Shown in pieces: positions 22,272 through 31,262 of a stretch of DNA of 64,000 bases. A program made the translations under genes and the position numbers. The notes below the pieces were generated by a model. That model had not been told where the DNA came from. It worked only from the letters and a program-made list of their open reading frames with translations, and did no database searches. The stretch covers positions 42,159 through 106,158 of the forward strand of contig NZ_FAOZ01000032.1 in the NCBI RefSeq assembly GCF_001536285.1. Direction: 5' to 3'. Each line of letters begins with the position of its first letter. The stretch's first letter is position 1. Source of the DNA: Parafrankia irregularis (GTDB taxonomy: Bacteria > Actinomycetota > Actinomycetes > Frankiales > Frankiaceae).

Positions 22272-24461
22272 GTGACGGACATGGCGGCCTTCGCTGGCCC
22301 TCCGAACCCTGCTCAGTACTGGGCGACCCGCAGGCCCCTGCCCCTAGGCAGCGGCCCTGCCTCGGCCGCCGATCGGATGCAGGCTCCGGCGCCGGTGCTG
22401 GGCGCTCTCGCGTTGGCCGTCGCGGCGGTGCTGCCAGATCTCGCCGGGCGGGTACCACTCGGGCCGGCCGCGAAGCTCGGGCGCCTCCGTGTGCAGGCGA
22501 TCGAGGCCGGCATCCGGCCTGGATCGCGGCGGGCCGGGGCACCGCCGCCACGGCAATGGCCGCTCGGCGTTCAGGTGGGCCAGCGCGGGCCGATGCCGCC
22601 GCGACCCGCGCCCACCCCGCGTGTTCCCGGGTCGGGGGTGCGTGTGCCTGGGCCAGAGGTATTCGTGCCGCCGTGGCCGGCAGGCCCCGCAGAGTCGCCT
22701 GTCCTGCGGGCTCTGCGCGCGCTCGGGTCACCACTCGTCAACCGTCTGCTCGGCGCGCTGGAGCTGGCCGTCGACGTCCTCCCCACCGCGGGCGCCCCGA
22801 CCGGGGTGGCCGGGCTCCTGCCGCCTCCGCCGTCGGGCTCGGTTCTCTACGCCGGTGTCTATGTCGGCGAGGACGATGAGGCGGGCCGGGCCGTCATCAC
22901 TCTCGATCAGATCCGTCGCGGCGCGACCACGCTGGTGGCGGACCTGACCTGGGCACTGGCCGGGCATCCTCAGATCGCACCGCTGCTGACCGCCGCACCC
23001 GACGCACCCGCACCCACGCCCGAGGCACCCGCACCCGCATCCGCATCCGCATCCGACGGACCAACCATGCCGACCCGGGACGCGGCCGCTGCCGAGGCGG
23101 CGGTGGCGGCGCGGCATGGTGCGGCCCATCTCGCCCTCGGGGTGGCGGCCGCCGCCGTGGTGCTGCGCGAGCTGGCCGTGCCCGGCGTCGGAATCGACGC
23201 AGCGGCGGTGATCGGTGTCGGGCTGGGCGCGGCGGTCGAACTGCTGACCAACACACCGATGCCGCCCGCCTACGCGCAGGCGGCACTCGCCAGGCGGCGC
23301 GCCGAGTATCTGCTGCCACGCACGGCGCACGGGCAGGTCCAGCTGGCCGGGCACTGCTTCGGCCTGTTCGAGGGCGCCTTTCCGGTGGCGGCGGTTCCCG
23401 GCGACGGTGCCTTCGCCGGCAACGGCCTGGTTCAGGTGGTCCCTGGCGGCGCTGTCATCCGGGCCGGTTCCGCCGCCGCGGTCGTCCACGTGACCATCAA
23501 GGTCCTCGCGGGTCCACCGGAGCAGGTCGAGCTCGTCGGGTGGGACGAGGTCGTCGACGTGAGCTGGACCGCAGCGGCCGGCGCGGCCTCGGTGCTGGGC
23601 CCGGCACAGCCCGGGGCGCCGGTGGAGCCGGGCGGCCTCGCGCAGCAGACGCCCCCCTGGCCCGGCGAGTACCGGCTACGGGTACACGCAACGGGCCGGG
23701 ACGACGCGGTGGAGGCGGCGGGGGCGGTGGACGCGGGGGCGGTGGACGGTGACGTTGCCGCGACGCAGGCACTGGCGCCAGCCGGCGGATACATCGTAAG
23801 CCGCACCGAGTCATATCTGCTGACGGTGTGGGCTGCGCCAGCCACCGCCCCGATCATGCACAAGCGGACCGACCGCCTCGGTTACCGGCTTCGCGGGGAG
23901 CAGGAGCCGGCGACCCCGCCACGGCCGGAGAAGAGCTACTCCTGGATCGGGCGAAGCGGCCTGAGCGAGGCCGCCACGATCACCGTGATCACCGGCCTGG
24001 GTCTCGATGACGTGGTGCGTGCGTTCCAGGCCGACCCGCAGTCGGCCACGACCCTGCAGTCGGCCCGGGACCAGGCCGGCCACCGGTTCTCGGTGTCCTT
24101 CCTCGCCGTGGACGGCGCCGTGCTCGCCGTCGAGGACAACGGCTTCATGGGCAGCGCCGCCGAGGTGCTGCGCCCGCTGTCTGCGCAGGGCCGCGCGGCC
24201 AGCATCTTCTGGAACATCAACACGGTCCGACGGCTCAACCTCGCCGAGGGCGGCGAGCTGCTCGCCACGCTGGAGCTTCCCCACGACGGCCCGGTCCCCG
24301 CCGCCGCAGCGCCCTATCTCGCCGACCTGGATCTGGCCGACTACCGTGACGGGGCCGCCAAGGGCTTGGCCGCCGTCGCACGCTTCACCGGATACCAGGT
24401 CCGACCGGCCGACCTCACCCGCATCGAAGAAGCCGACCGCGCCTACCTCATCCGGTCGTAA
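22272..24461 (+). CDS. DUF6461-like C-terminal domain protein of unknown function
   Basis: A 729-aa protein. The GTG at 22272 after GGGAG is preferred, with ATG 22248 close by; the frame is open further upstream without support. N-terminal ~240 residues are Pro/Ala/Arg-rich with some hydrophobic helices. The middle has an Ala-rich helical part and a beta-rich segment ending 'GEYRLRVHATGRDDA' and 'ESYLLTVWAAP'. The C-terminal ~180 residues ('YSWIGRSGLSEAATITVITG', 'SFLAVDGAVLAVEDNGFMGS', 'SIFWNINTVRRLNLAEGGEL') match the DUF6461 pattern seen in actinobacteria. An acidic linker has repeated Pro-Ala/Ser-Ala steps. No enzymatic motif is evident. It lies 5' of a Ser/Thr kinase gene on the same strand. 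Confidence 0.68.
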   Translation: MTDMAAFAGPPNPAQYWATRRPLPLGSGPASAADRMQAPAPVLGALALAVAAVLPDLAGRVPLGPAAKLGRLRVQAIEAGIRPGSRRAGAPPPRQWPLGVQVGQRGPMPPRPAPTPRVPGSGVRVPGPEVFVPPWPAGPAESPVLRALRALGSPLVNRLLGALELAVDVLPTAGAPTGVAGLLPPPPSGSVLYAGVYVGEDDEAGRAVITLDQIRRGATTLVADLTWALAGHPQIAPLLTAAPDAPAPTPEAPAPASASASDGPTMPTRDAAAAEAAVAARHGAAHLALGVAAAAVVLRELAVPGVGIDAAAVIGVGLGAAVELLTNTPMPPAYAQAALARRRAEYLLPRTAHGQVQLAGHCFGLFEGAFPVAAVPGDGAFAGNGLVQVVPGGAVIRAGSAAAVVHVTIKVLAGPPEQVELVGWDEVVDVSWTAAAGAASVLGPAQPGAPVEPGGLAQQTPPWPGEYRLRVHATGRDDAVEAAGAVDAGAVDGDVAATQALAPAGGYIVSRTESYLLTVWAAPATAPIMHKRTDRLGYRLRGEQEPATPPRPEKSYSWIGRSGLSEAATITVITGLGLDDVVRAFQADPQSATTLQSARDQAGHRFSVSFLAVDGAVLAVEDNGFMGSAAEVLRPLSAQGRAASIFWNINTVRRLNLAEGGELLATLELPHDGPVPAAAAPYLADLDLADYRDGAAKGLAAVARFTGYQVRPADLTRIEEADRAYLIRS

Positions 24462-24862
24462 CGCCCCGACATCCGCCAGAGGCTCGCCGTCAGCACCGCG
24501 CGCCGGCACGGTGCTGGCCAGCACCATGCACTCCAGCACCATGCACTCCAGCACCGCGCAGGCCGGCGACGCGCTCCTGCCGGCATCGCCCCACACCGGC
24601 AGGAGCGCAAAAAGAGCCAGTCTGCTCGCGGAGGAACGGCTGGGCGCAGACAGCTTCCGGACAGCGGGGTCGGCGCACCGCCATCACCGCGCCCGCATAC
24701 AGTGTTGCCTGTTCCCGGCGGTTTCCTTTCCGGATTCCGCCGGAACGGTACGGCGGCCGCTTGTGGTGGCATTGTTTACGGCAGGATCAGGAACCGGAAC
24801 GCGGCGGCGGCCCTCCTGCGGTGAGGCACCGAACCCCGCCGCCACAGGTGAGGGTGAATTCG
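24462..24862. other. Intergenic region with hairpin and 15-bp repeats
   Basis: Downstream of the DUF6461-like gene is a hairpin, CAGCACCG (24491-24498) with CGGTGCTG (24509-24516), a likely terminator. Directly after it are 2.5 copies of the 15-bp unit CAGCACCATGCACTC (24519-24555). The rest is probably the kinase promoter; no gene seen. Confidence 0.55.
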
Positions 24863-27043
24863 ATGTCATCGGATGCCGGCGTGACCGCCCGCACCACTCC
24901 GCTCGGCAGTGGCGACCCTCGCCAGCTGGGTTCCTACCAGCTGCTCGGCAAGCTCGGCCAGGGCGGAATGGGCACGGTCTACCTGGGCCGGTCGCAGCAG
25001 GGCCGACTCGTCGCGATCAAGGTGATTCGTGCCGACGTGGCGGACAACCCCGAGTTCCGTGCCCGCTTCTGGTCGGAGGCGGAGACCGCGCGCAAGGTCG
25101 CCCGGGTCTGCACCGCGGAGGTGCTCGAGGCCGAGCCGCACGCCCCGCAGCCGTACCTCGTCACCGAGTTCATCGAAGGCGAGACGCTGGCCCGGTTCAT
25201 CACCCGCAACGGCCCGCTGGCCGCCGCCAACCTCGAGCAGCTCGCGGTCGGTGTCGCCGCGGCACTCACCGCGATCCACCGCGCCGGCATCGTGCACCGC
25301 GACCTCAAGCCGTCGAACGTGGTGCTCTCCCCGTTCGGCCCCCGCGTCATCGACTTCGGCATCGCGCGCGCCCTCGACGCCGCAACGAGCATCACCGGCG
25401 ACCTCCAGCAGCTCGGGACGCCCGCCTTCATGTCCCCGGAGCAGATCCAGGGCGGGGCGGTCACCCCGGCCGTCGACATCTGGGCCTGGGGTGGCCTGGT
25501 CACCTTCGCCGCGACCGGCCGTTACCCGTTCGGGGAGGGCACCTCCCAGGTGCTGCTCTACCGGGCGCTGAATGACGATCCCCAGCTCGACGGCATCGAC
25601 CCGGCGCTGCGTCCCATCGTCTGGCAGGCGATGCGCAAGGATCCGGCGGGCCGGCCCTCCGCGCAGCAGCTGATGCTCCGCCTGCTCGGTGACTCCGCCG
25701 CGGACCCGGACGCCACTGTCGACCCGAGCCAGGTCACGCACGTTCTCGAAGGCTGGGACCTTCAGGCCGCCGCCGGTGCCGCGCTCGGCGCCACACCGAC
25801 GCCCCGGTCGCCGACGACCGACCCGCGGGCAGGCACGGGCCGGCACGCCACGGCCGGCGCGCAGACTCCCGATGACCGCACCGCCGTCACCGCCCTCGCC
25901 AGCGGCGCCGGAGTCGGGGCTGGAACGGGCCCCGGGGCCGGCACCGAGACCGTGGATACTCCGACCCAGTCGCGGACCCGGGTCGGCGGATCGCCCACGG
26001 GCGGCAGGCGCCGCACCGCGATCGCCGTCGGCGGCGCCGCGGCCGCGGTCGTGGTGGCGGTCGCCGCCATCCTGATCACGCAGACCGGCGGCGACAAGAA
26101 GGACGACACGACGACCGTCGCCGGCAGCAGCAGCGCACCGCCACAGAAGTTCGCCCTGCCGCAGGCGAAGGTTCCGCTCGATACCGAGACGATGGTCTTC
26201 GCCACCAAGGACAGCGGAAACTACGACCTGTACACCGGCCGGCTGCCGGACCAGGGCGAGCTCACCGGCGTCAAGAAGATCACGACCGCGTCCCAGGACG
26301 AGCTGCTGCCCTCGATCAGCAGGGACCGCCGGACGGTCGTCTTCTTCCGCGAGGAATCCGAGACCGAGAACGCCCTGTACGCGGTGGCAGCGGACGGTTC
26401 GCAGGACCCCGTCAAGCTGTTCACCAGCGGTGCGGCCGAGAACCTGACCATCGCCGACGACGCCCGGCCGTCTCTTTCTCCCGATGGGAAGTTCGTGGTC
26501 GTCAGGTCGACGACCAACGCGGACGGCCTGCCGGACGCCGGGCTGTACGTAGCCAGGCTCGACGACGGCAAGGTCTTCCGACTCAACACCGCCCAGCAAG
26601 CGACCGACCCGGCCTGGTCACCGAGCGGCGAGCGCATCGCCTACTGGGCCTCCGAGTCGGAAAGCGACCGGGGCTTCATCGTCACGATCCTGGCCACGCC
26701 CACCTCCACCCCGACACCGCTGACGAAGGGGCAGGGCAATCGTGATGCCGACCCGACGTTCTCCCAGGACGGCCAGCGGATCGCCTTCAGCCGCCAGGAG
26801 AAGGACGGGGATCTTGAGATCTACCAGATGAACACCGACGGCTCCCACGTCACCCGGGTCACCGCTGAGAAGGGGCAGGACCAGGACCCCGCCTACTCCC
26901 CCGACGGCAAGTGGCTGGTGTTCACCGGCGAGCGGGGTGGTGCGCCCCGCAGGATCTTCCTCACGGACCCGGCTGACACGACCACGCCGGATCGTCAGCT
27001 GACGACCGTTCCGAGCTTCCACGTCCGCTGGTCGACCGGCTGA
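24863..27043 (+). CDS. Receptor-type Ser/Thr protein kinase with TolB-like sensor domain
   Basis: A 726-aa membrane kinase. The ATG at 24863 follows GGTGAGGGTG. Kinase domain (about 22-285): glycine loop 'LGQGGMGTVYLG', lysine in 'VAIKVIRAD', catalytic 'IVHRDLKPSNVVL', 'VIDFGIARAL' (DFG), activation-segment end 'TPAFMSPEQ'. A Thr/Pro/Gly-rich juxtamembrane stretch follows, then one membrane helix (about 385-407, 'IAVGGAAAAVVVAVAAILI'). The outside part (about 410-726) has repeated TolB/PD40 blades: 'LSPDGKFVVVRS', 'WSPSGERIAYWA', 'FSQDGQRIAFSR', 'YSPDGKWLVFTG'. It should sense an extracellular cue through the propeller and phosphorylate cytoplasmic targets. The FHA-domain ABC transporter 1.1 kb away is a candidate partner. 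The 3' end overlaps a convergent gene by 83 bases. Confidence 0.92.
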   Translation: MSSDAGVTARTTPLGSGDPRQLGSYQLLGKLGQGGMGTVYLGRSQQGRLVAIKVIRADVADNPEFRARFWSEAETARKVARVCTAEVLEAEPHAPQPYLVTEFIEGETLARFITRNGPLAAANLEQLAVGVAAALTAIHRAGIVHRDLKPSNVVLSPFGPRVIDFGIARALDAATSITGDLQQLGTPAFMSPEQIQGGAVTPAVDIWAWGGLVTFAATGRYPFGEGTSQVLLYRALNDDPQLDGIDPALRPIVWQAMRKDPAGRPSAQQLMLRLLGDSAADPDATVDPSQVTHVLEGWDLQAAAGAALGATPTPRSPTTDPRAGTGRHATAGAQTPDDRTAVTALASGAGVGAGTGPGAGTETVDTPTQSRTRVGGSPTGGRRRTAIAVGGAAAAVVVAVAAILITQTGGDKKDDTTTVAGSSSAPPQKFALPQAKVPLDTETMVFATKDSGNYDLYTGRLPDQGELTGVKKITTASQDELLPSISRDRRTVVFFREESETENALYAVAADGSQDPVKLFTSGAAENLTIADDARPSLSPDGKFVVVRSTTNADGLPDAGLYVARLDDGKVFRLNTAQQATDPAWSPSGERIAYWASESESDRGFIVTILATPTSTPTPLTKGQGNRDADPTFSQDGQRIAFSRQEKDGDLEIYQMNTDGSHVTRVTAEKGQDQDPAYSPDGKWLVFTGERGGAPRRIFLTDPADTTTPDRQLTTVPSFHVRWSTG

Positions 27044-27782
27044 TCTCGCCATCGCCACGGCCGGGCCGATGCACCTGATCGGCCCGGCCGGCGTCGCCGG
27101 GCTCGGCCATGCCGGCTTGGACCAGCCGCCAGAACTCCGGACCCCCACCCGGCCCGGCGCCACTGTCGTGTCGCCGCAGGACAGCGTCCTTGAGAGCGAC
27201 GAAGTGAGGGGAGGGTTCGGCTCCCGGCCGACTCTCCCCCACCGGCACGGCGGCCCGAGGTGGGTGCCCGCCGGCTTCCCGCAGCCAGCCGTGGCGAAGC
27301 ACCGCCCGCAGCATCGGCACGGCGATCGCTCGATCCAGCCACAGGACGACGTCCTGCAGGGTGCGGTGCACCGCTGTGACGGTGATACCGCCCAGATCTG
27401 TCACCTCTGGCGGGGCCAGCGTCATGAGGTGGCGGCGGCAGCCGCGTCGGCGCCGCACCGCAACCGCGGGATCCTCGAACGCGACATCCACCGGCTCCGC
27501 GGCCTGCCACGGCGGTAGGCCGGGGACGCCGTGCAGCCGGGCCGCGGTCAGTAGGCAGACCACGCCGCCCGCGGCGGCCAGTGCGGCTCGGGCATACGCA
27601 CGCACCCGATCGCGCACGGGCGGGACGAGCAGGGTTCCCCGGATCGGAGCCCACCAGCCACCCGTGCGCCGGCGCGAGGCGATCGCGGCGTCGGACATGC
27701 CGAGCCGCCGGGCCTCGCACCGGGTGACCATGTCGTCCTGCCGGCGGGCGAGGGCGACGACGTGTGCATAGGCATCGGGCAT
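26961..27782 (-). CDS. AbiEi-antitoxin-like protein, C-terminus aberrant
   Basis: A 273-aa frame whose first ~170 residues from ATG 27782 match the AbiEi-like/DUF559-associated family: a winged-helix start ('VVALARRQDDMVTRCEARRL', 'GGWWAPIRGTLLVPPV'), then 'ARAALAAAGGVVCLLTAARL', 'VDVAFEDP', 'ITVTAVHRTLQDVVLWLDR'. After about residue 190 the family resemblance fades into Arg/Gly/Ser-rich sequence where a nuclease-fold domain would be expected, and the frame runs 83 bases into the convergent kinase gene. A frameshift or lost stop in the C-terminal half is likely, so this may be a decaying gene. A paralogue lies at 48252. Confidence 0.6.
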   Translation of the reverse strand: MPDAYAHVVALARRQDDMVTRCEARRLGMSDAAIASRRRTGGWWAPIRGTLLVPPVRDRVRAYARAALAAAGGVVCLLTAARLHGVPGLPPWQAAEPVDVAFEDPAVAVRRRRGCRRHLMTLAPPEVTDLGGITVTAVHRTLQDVVLWLDRAIAVPMLRAVLRHGWLREAGGHPPRAAVPVGESRPGAEPSPHFVALKDAVLRRHDSGAGPGGGPEFWRLVQAGMAEPGDAGRADQVHRPGRGDGEISRSTSGRGSSERSSADDPAWSCQPGP

Positions 27783-28015
27783 GGGCCGAGTCTGCGGCGC
27801 CGAGCAGCGGCCGGGCGGCCGACGCCGGCCGCTGTGGACGAACGAAAGTGGAACCGGCTTATCCACCGGGCCCGCGACCGCACGGCTCGCCGGAGCAGCG
27901 GACGTCGGCGGACCAGCGACCGGCGGACCGGCGGACCGGCGACCGGCTCGCCGGGCACCGGCTACCAACTATCGGCCACCGACGCCGTCTGCCCGCCGCC
28001 CGGGAGCGGGAACGC

Positions 28016-28065
28016 CGAAGGGGCGACGCCCGCCCGCATGGTGCCGGGTGAGCGTCGCCCCTTCG
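28016..28065 (-). terminator. Terminator after the FHA-ABC gene
   Basis: A perfect 14-bp stem (28016-28029 with 28052-28065, CGAAGGGGCGACGC) with a 22-base loop, 62 bases beyond the stop codon at 28128. The remainder of the 345-base interval 27783-28127 holds no gene; it also contains the AbiEi-like gene's upstream region. Confidence 0.8.
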
Positions 28066-28127
28066 AATTCGTTGCTGTGTGCCCCGCGGACACCGCGGGC
28101 CGGCGGCCCGCCGCGGGTGCGCCCGCG

Positions 28128-30656
28128 TCAGCGCGTGGGAGCGGCGGCCGGACGGCGCTTGTTGGTCTTCGGGTCCATCCTGCGGACGAGCAGGGAGGTG
28201 ACCACTACGCAGACGACGCCGACAGCGAGCGCGCCCCCCATGTCGATCGCGAACTGGGTGGTCGTGAACCTGTAGAGCGGGTCGGCCGGAAAGTCCGGGT
28301 TCAGCGGGCCTCCGAAGCCGGAGATCTTGTTCAGGTCGATCACCGAGGACAGCCCCGCGAATCCCCATCGCGCGGGCGCGATCCAGCTGGCCTGCTCCAG
28401 GCCGGCCGTTCCCTCCGCGGGCACCAGACCGCCGGAGAACACCAGCTGGGCCATCGTGATGAGCACCAGCAGCGGCATCGTCTTGTCCGCGTTGTCGACC
28501 AGCGCCGAGATGACCAGACCGAGCATGGCGGAAGCCAGTGACAGCGCGATCACGGCGACCATCGCCTCGAAGAACGGGAAGCCGAACAGGCCGTCGCCCA
28601 TCTTCCGGCCGGCGAGACCGATTGTCGTGAACACCGCGGCCTGCAGGGTGGTGATGAGGATCAGCACCACGATCTTCGAACCGATGTAGGCCGTTCTGGA
28701 CAGACCGATCGCCCGTTCTCGGCGATAGATGGGTCTCTCCTTGACGATCTCTCGCACCGAGTTCGACATACCCATGAAACAGGCACAGAGAGTCAGAACC
28801 AACAGCACGGTGGGTGCGTCTCTGTTGGGCTCGGTGTCGGATATGAACACCAGGTCCCCGGGAATCGCTCTGGGAATGGCTCCCAGCAGGAACGGGAACG
28901 CGATGATCAATCGGAGGTACGACTTGTCGGAGGCGACGACGGCCATCATTCGTCTGCTCAACGTGACAAGCTGGGACACCACTGACTGTTGCCGGATCGA
29001 CGGCAGGTCCTCCGGCGCGGGCCGCGCGGAGGGAGCGGTGACCGACGCCGGCACGTACCACCGCGACTGGCGGAAGCGGGCCGCGGACTCGGCCCCCGGG
29101 GTCGCCTCCAGCGTGAGGAAGACGTCGGGGTAGTCCCTGGCCTGGAAGAAGGGCAGCGCGTCCGCCGGCGGGCCGAAGTAGGCCACGTAGCCGCCGGGCG
29201 CCAGGACCAGGACGTAGTCGCAGAGGTCGAGCTGGGCGACGCTGTGCGTGACGACGATGACCGTTCGGCCGTCGTCCGCCAGCTTGCGCAGCGACTCCAT
29301 GACGTTCTTGTCCATGCCCGGGTCGAGGCCGGACGTCGGCTCGTCCAGGTAGAGCAGGGTCGGCTTGGTCAGGAGCTCCAGGGCCACCGAGGTCCGCTTG
29401 CGCTGGCCACCGGAGAGCCGCGAGACCTGGGTGTTCGCGTGGTGGGTCAGCCCCAGCTCGGCGAGCACCTCGTCGACGCGCTGACGGCGCTCGGCCTTCG
29501 TCGTGTCGGGCGGGAACCGCAGCTCCGCACCGAACTCGAGCGCCTTGCGGACGGTCAGCGAGGTGTGCAGGAGGTCCTCCTGCGGCACGTAGCCGATCCG
29601 GCGGCGCAGCTCGTCGTACTCGGAGTACATGTCCCGGCCGGCGTAGCGGACGTTGCCCTTGTCCGCGGGACGGAACCCGGTCAGCGCGTTGAGCAGCGTC
29701 GACTTGCCGGCACCCGACGGGCCGACAACGCCGAGCAGCGCACGCCCGGGAAGCTTGAAGGTCATGTCGTGCATGAGCTGCTTCTCGCCGGCCCAGACGT
29801 TGAGGGCGTCGACCTCGAAGCTGACGTCACCGGAGTCGAGGTACTCGACGAGCAGGTCGCCTTCGAGCTGGAAGACGTGGTGGCCGACGGCGATCACGTC
29901 GCCCTGGTTCACGTTCGCCCGGTTGATACGACGGCCGTTGACGAAGACACCGTTCGCGGACTCGAGGTCGGCGATCTGCAGGCCGGAGCGGCCGATGTAG
30001 AGCTCGGCGTGCCGCCGTGACGCGAGCAGGTCGGTGATGACGATGTCGTTGTCGCGGGCGCGGCCCATCGTCATCGTTCCCGGGCGCAGCCGGTAGGTGG
30101 TCCGCCGCTCGTGCTCCTGGTCGAGGCTCGTGGAGCCGGACGGGGTCTGCGCCGGGTCGTAGCCCTGCTGCGGGGCGCTGCCGCGGCCGGCCGGTACGCC
30201 CTGCCCCACCTGAGCCGACTGCCCACGCCCGCCACCCTGGCCTCGGGTCGGCGCGGTGGGCCGCGGCGGCTGGTAGTTGCTGGAGCCCGGGAGCATGGTC
30301 TCCATCTCGTAGGCGCCCGGGTCGTAGTCGCTCTCGCCGTACCCGCCGCGACCGGCCGGGAACTCGGGCATGACGACGACCTCGGGGCCGCTGGGCGTGC
30401 CCAGCCTGAACCGGACCTCGCCCTGGACGCTCACCGACTCGGGCATCCGCTGCCCGTCCACCCAGGTGCCGTTGGAGCTGATGTCGCGGACGGACCAGCC
30501 CGCGCCCGTCTGCTCGACCAGGAGATGCCGGCGGGAGACGCGACTGTCCGCGATGACGTAGTCCGCGGTACGGGCCCGGCCGATGATGAACGGCTCACCT
30601 GCAGGCACAGTGGCGGCACCGGCCTCGGTGACGACTCTCAGATACGTCGTCTGCAC
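28128..30656 (-). CDS. FHA-domain ABC transporter (Rv1747-like)
   Basis: An 842-aa protein starting at GTG 30656 after GGGGGAG. Two FHA domains: FHA1 about 20-85 ('FIIGRARTADYVIADSRVSR') and FHA2 about 195-270 ('MTMGRARDNDIVITDLLASR'), with a Gly/Pro/Gln-rich linker between. An ABC ATPase follows (about 285-510): Walker A GPSGAGKSTL, 'GYVPQEDLLHTSLTVRKALE', signature 'VSRLSGGQRKRTSVALELL', Walker B 'LLYLDEPTSGLDPGMD'. The C-terminal ABC2-type permease (about 590-835) has six helices. This matches M. tuberculosis Rv1747, an exporter linked to cell-envelope lipids whose FHA domains bind phosphothreonine made by PknF. Monocistronic, with its own terminator. Confidence 0.93.
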   Translation of the reverse strand: MQTTYLRVVTEAGAATVPAGEPFIIGRARTADYVIADSRVSRRHLLVEQTGAGWSVRDISSNGTWVDGQRMPESVSVQGEVRFRLGTPSGPEVVVMPEFPAGRGGYGESDYDPGAYEMETMLPGSSNYQPPRPTAPTRGQGGGRGQSAQVGQGVPAGRGSAPQQGYDPAQTPSGSTSLDQEHERRTTYRLRPGTMTMGRARDNDIVITDLLASRRHAELYIGRSGLQIADLESANGVFVNGRRINRANVNQGDVIAVGHHVFQLEGDLLVEYLDSGDVSFEVDALNVWAGEKQLMHDMTFKLPGRALLGVVGPSGAGKSTLLNALTGFRPADKGNVRYAGRDMYSEYDELRRRIGYVPQEDLLHTSLTVRKALEFGAELRFPPDTTKAERRQRVDEVLAELGLTHHANTQVSRLSGGQRKRTSVALELLTKPTLLYLDEPTSGLDPGMDKNVMESLRKLADDGRTVIVVTHSVAQLDLCDYVLVLAPGGYVAYFGPPADALPFFQARDYPDVFLTLEATPGAESAARFRQSRWYVPASVTAPSARPAPEDLPSIRQQSVVSQLVTLSRRMMAVVASDKSYLRLIIAFPFLLGAIPRAIPGDLVFISDTEPNRDAPTVLLVLTLCACFMGMSNSVREIVKERPIYRRERAIGLSRTAYIGSKIVVLILITTLQAAVFTTIGLAGRKMGDGLFGFPFFEAMVAVIALSLASAMLGLVISALVDNADKTMPLLVLITMAQLVFSGGLVPAEGTAGLEQASWIAPARWGFAGLSSVIDLNKISGFGGPLNPDFPADPLYRFTTTQFAIDMGGALAVGVVCVVVTSLLVRRMDPKTNKRRPAAAPTR

Positions 30657-31262
30657 GTCTCTCCCCCTTCGCGACGGGACGCAGGCCGGGATGCCCCGCC
30701 GAAACCCTCTTCAGCACGTCGTCCGGATCGGTCTCCGAACAGGACGGGCAACGGTGCCACCACCGATGGATCCTCACTACCTTGACCGATCTTGCGGGAT
30801 GTCGCAGATCGTAGCGTTGCGCACCGACCTTGATCCAGCCCGGGTGACGCGGACACCGTCGAGCGGACCGCCTCAGCCGATTCTGGGGTCGACACCTCTA
30901 ACCTTCCTCACGTCGTTCGTTCACGCCCGGAGCCTTTCCTATCCTGCCGGCACCGGATCCGTGACCGGGTGTGGCAAGTCAGGCACGGCCACCGACGAGG
31001 CGGGCCGCTCCGCGCGCCACCGACAATGCCTGCTGGGAACTGTCGGAAGCTACTTCTGTCGCCGATCTGACCCGCTACCGTACGCGCCCGACCGAGGGGC
31101 CGGGCGGCCGATCGCACCGGCCGTCGGGAGGCCCGCGTCGGCGCCGCCTGGGCTCGCCGCGGTGAGCCCAGGCCGCCGTCGCGGTCCCGGCGGACGCTCA
31201 TCCGCACCCCCGAAAGGGGGACCAAATCGGATGATCCACCCAGATCGACCACGCCGCGTGTC
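30657..31262. other. Gene-free intergenic region
   Basis: About 600 bases between the FHA-ABC start and the stop of the DUF2993 gene upstream of it. No frame has family resemblance or consistent codon bias; it probably carries the FHA-ABC promoter. Nothing else was recognised. Confidence 0.5.
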
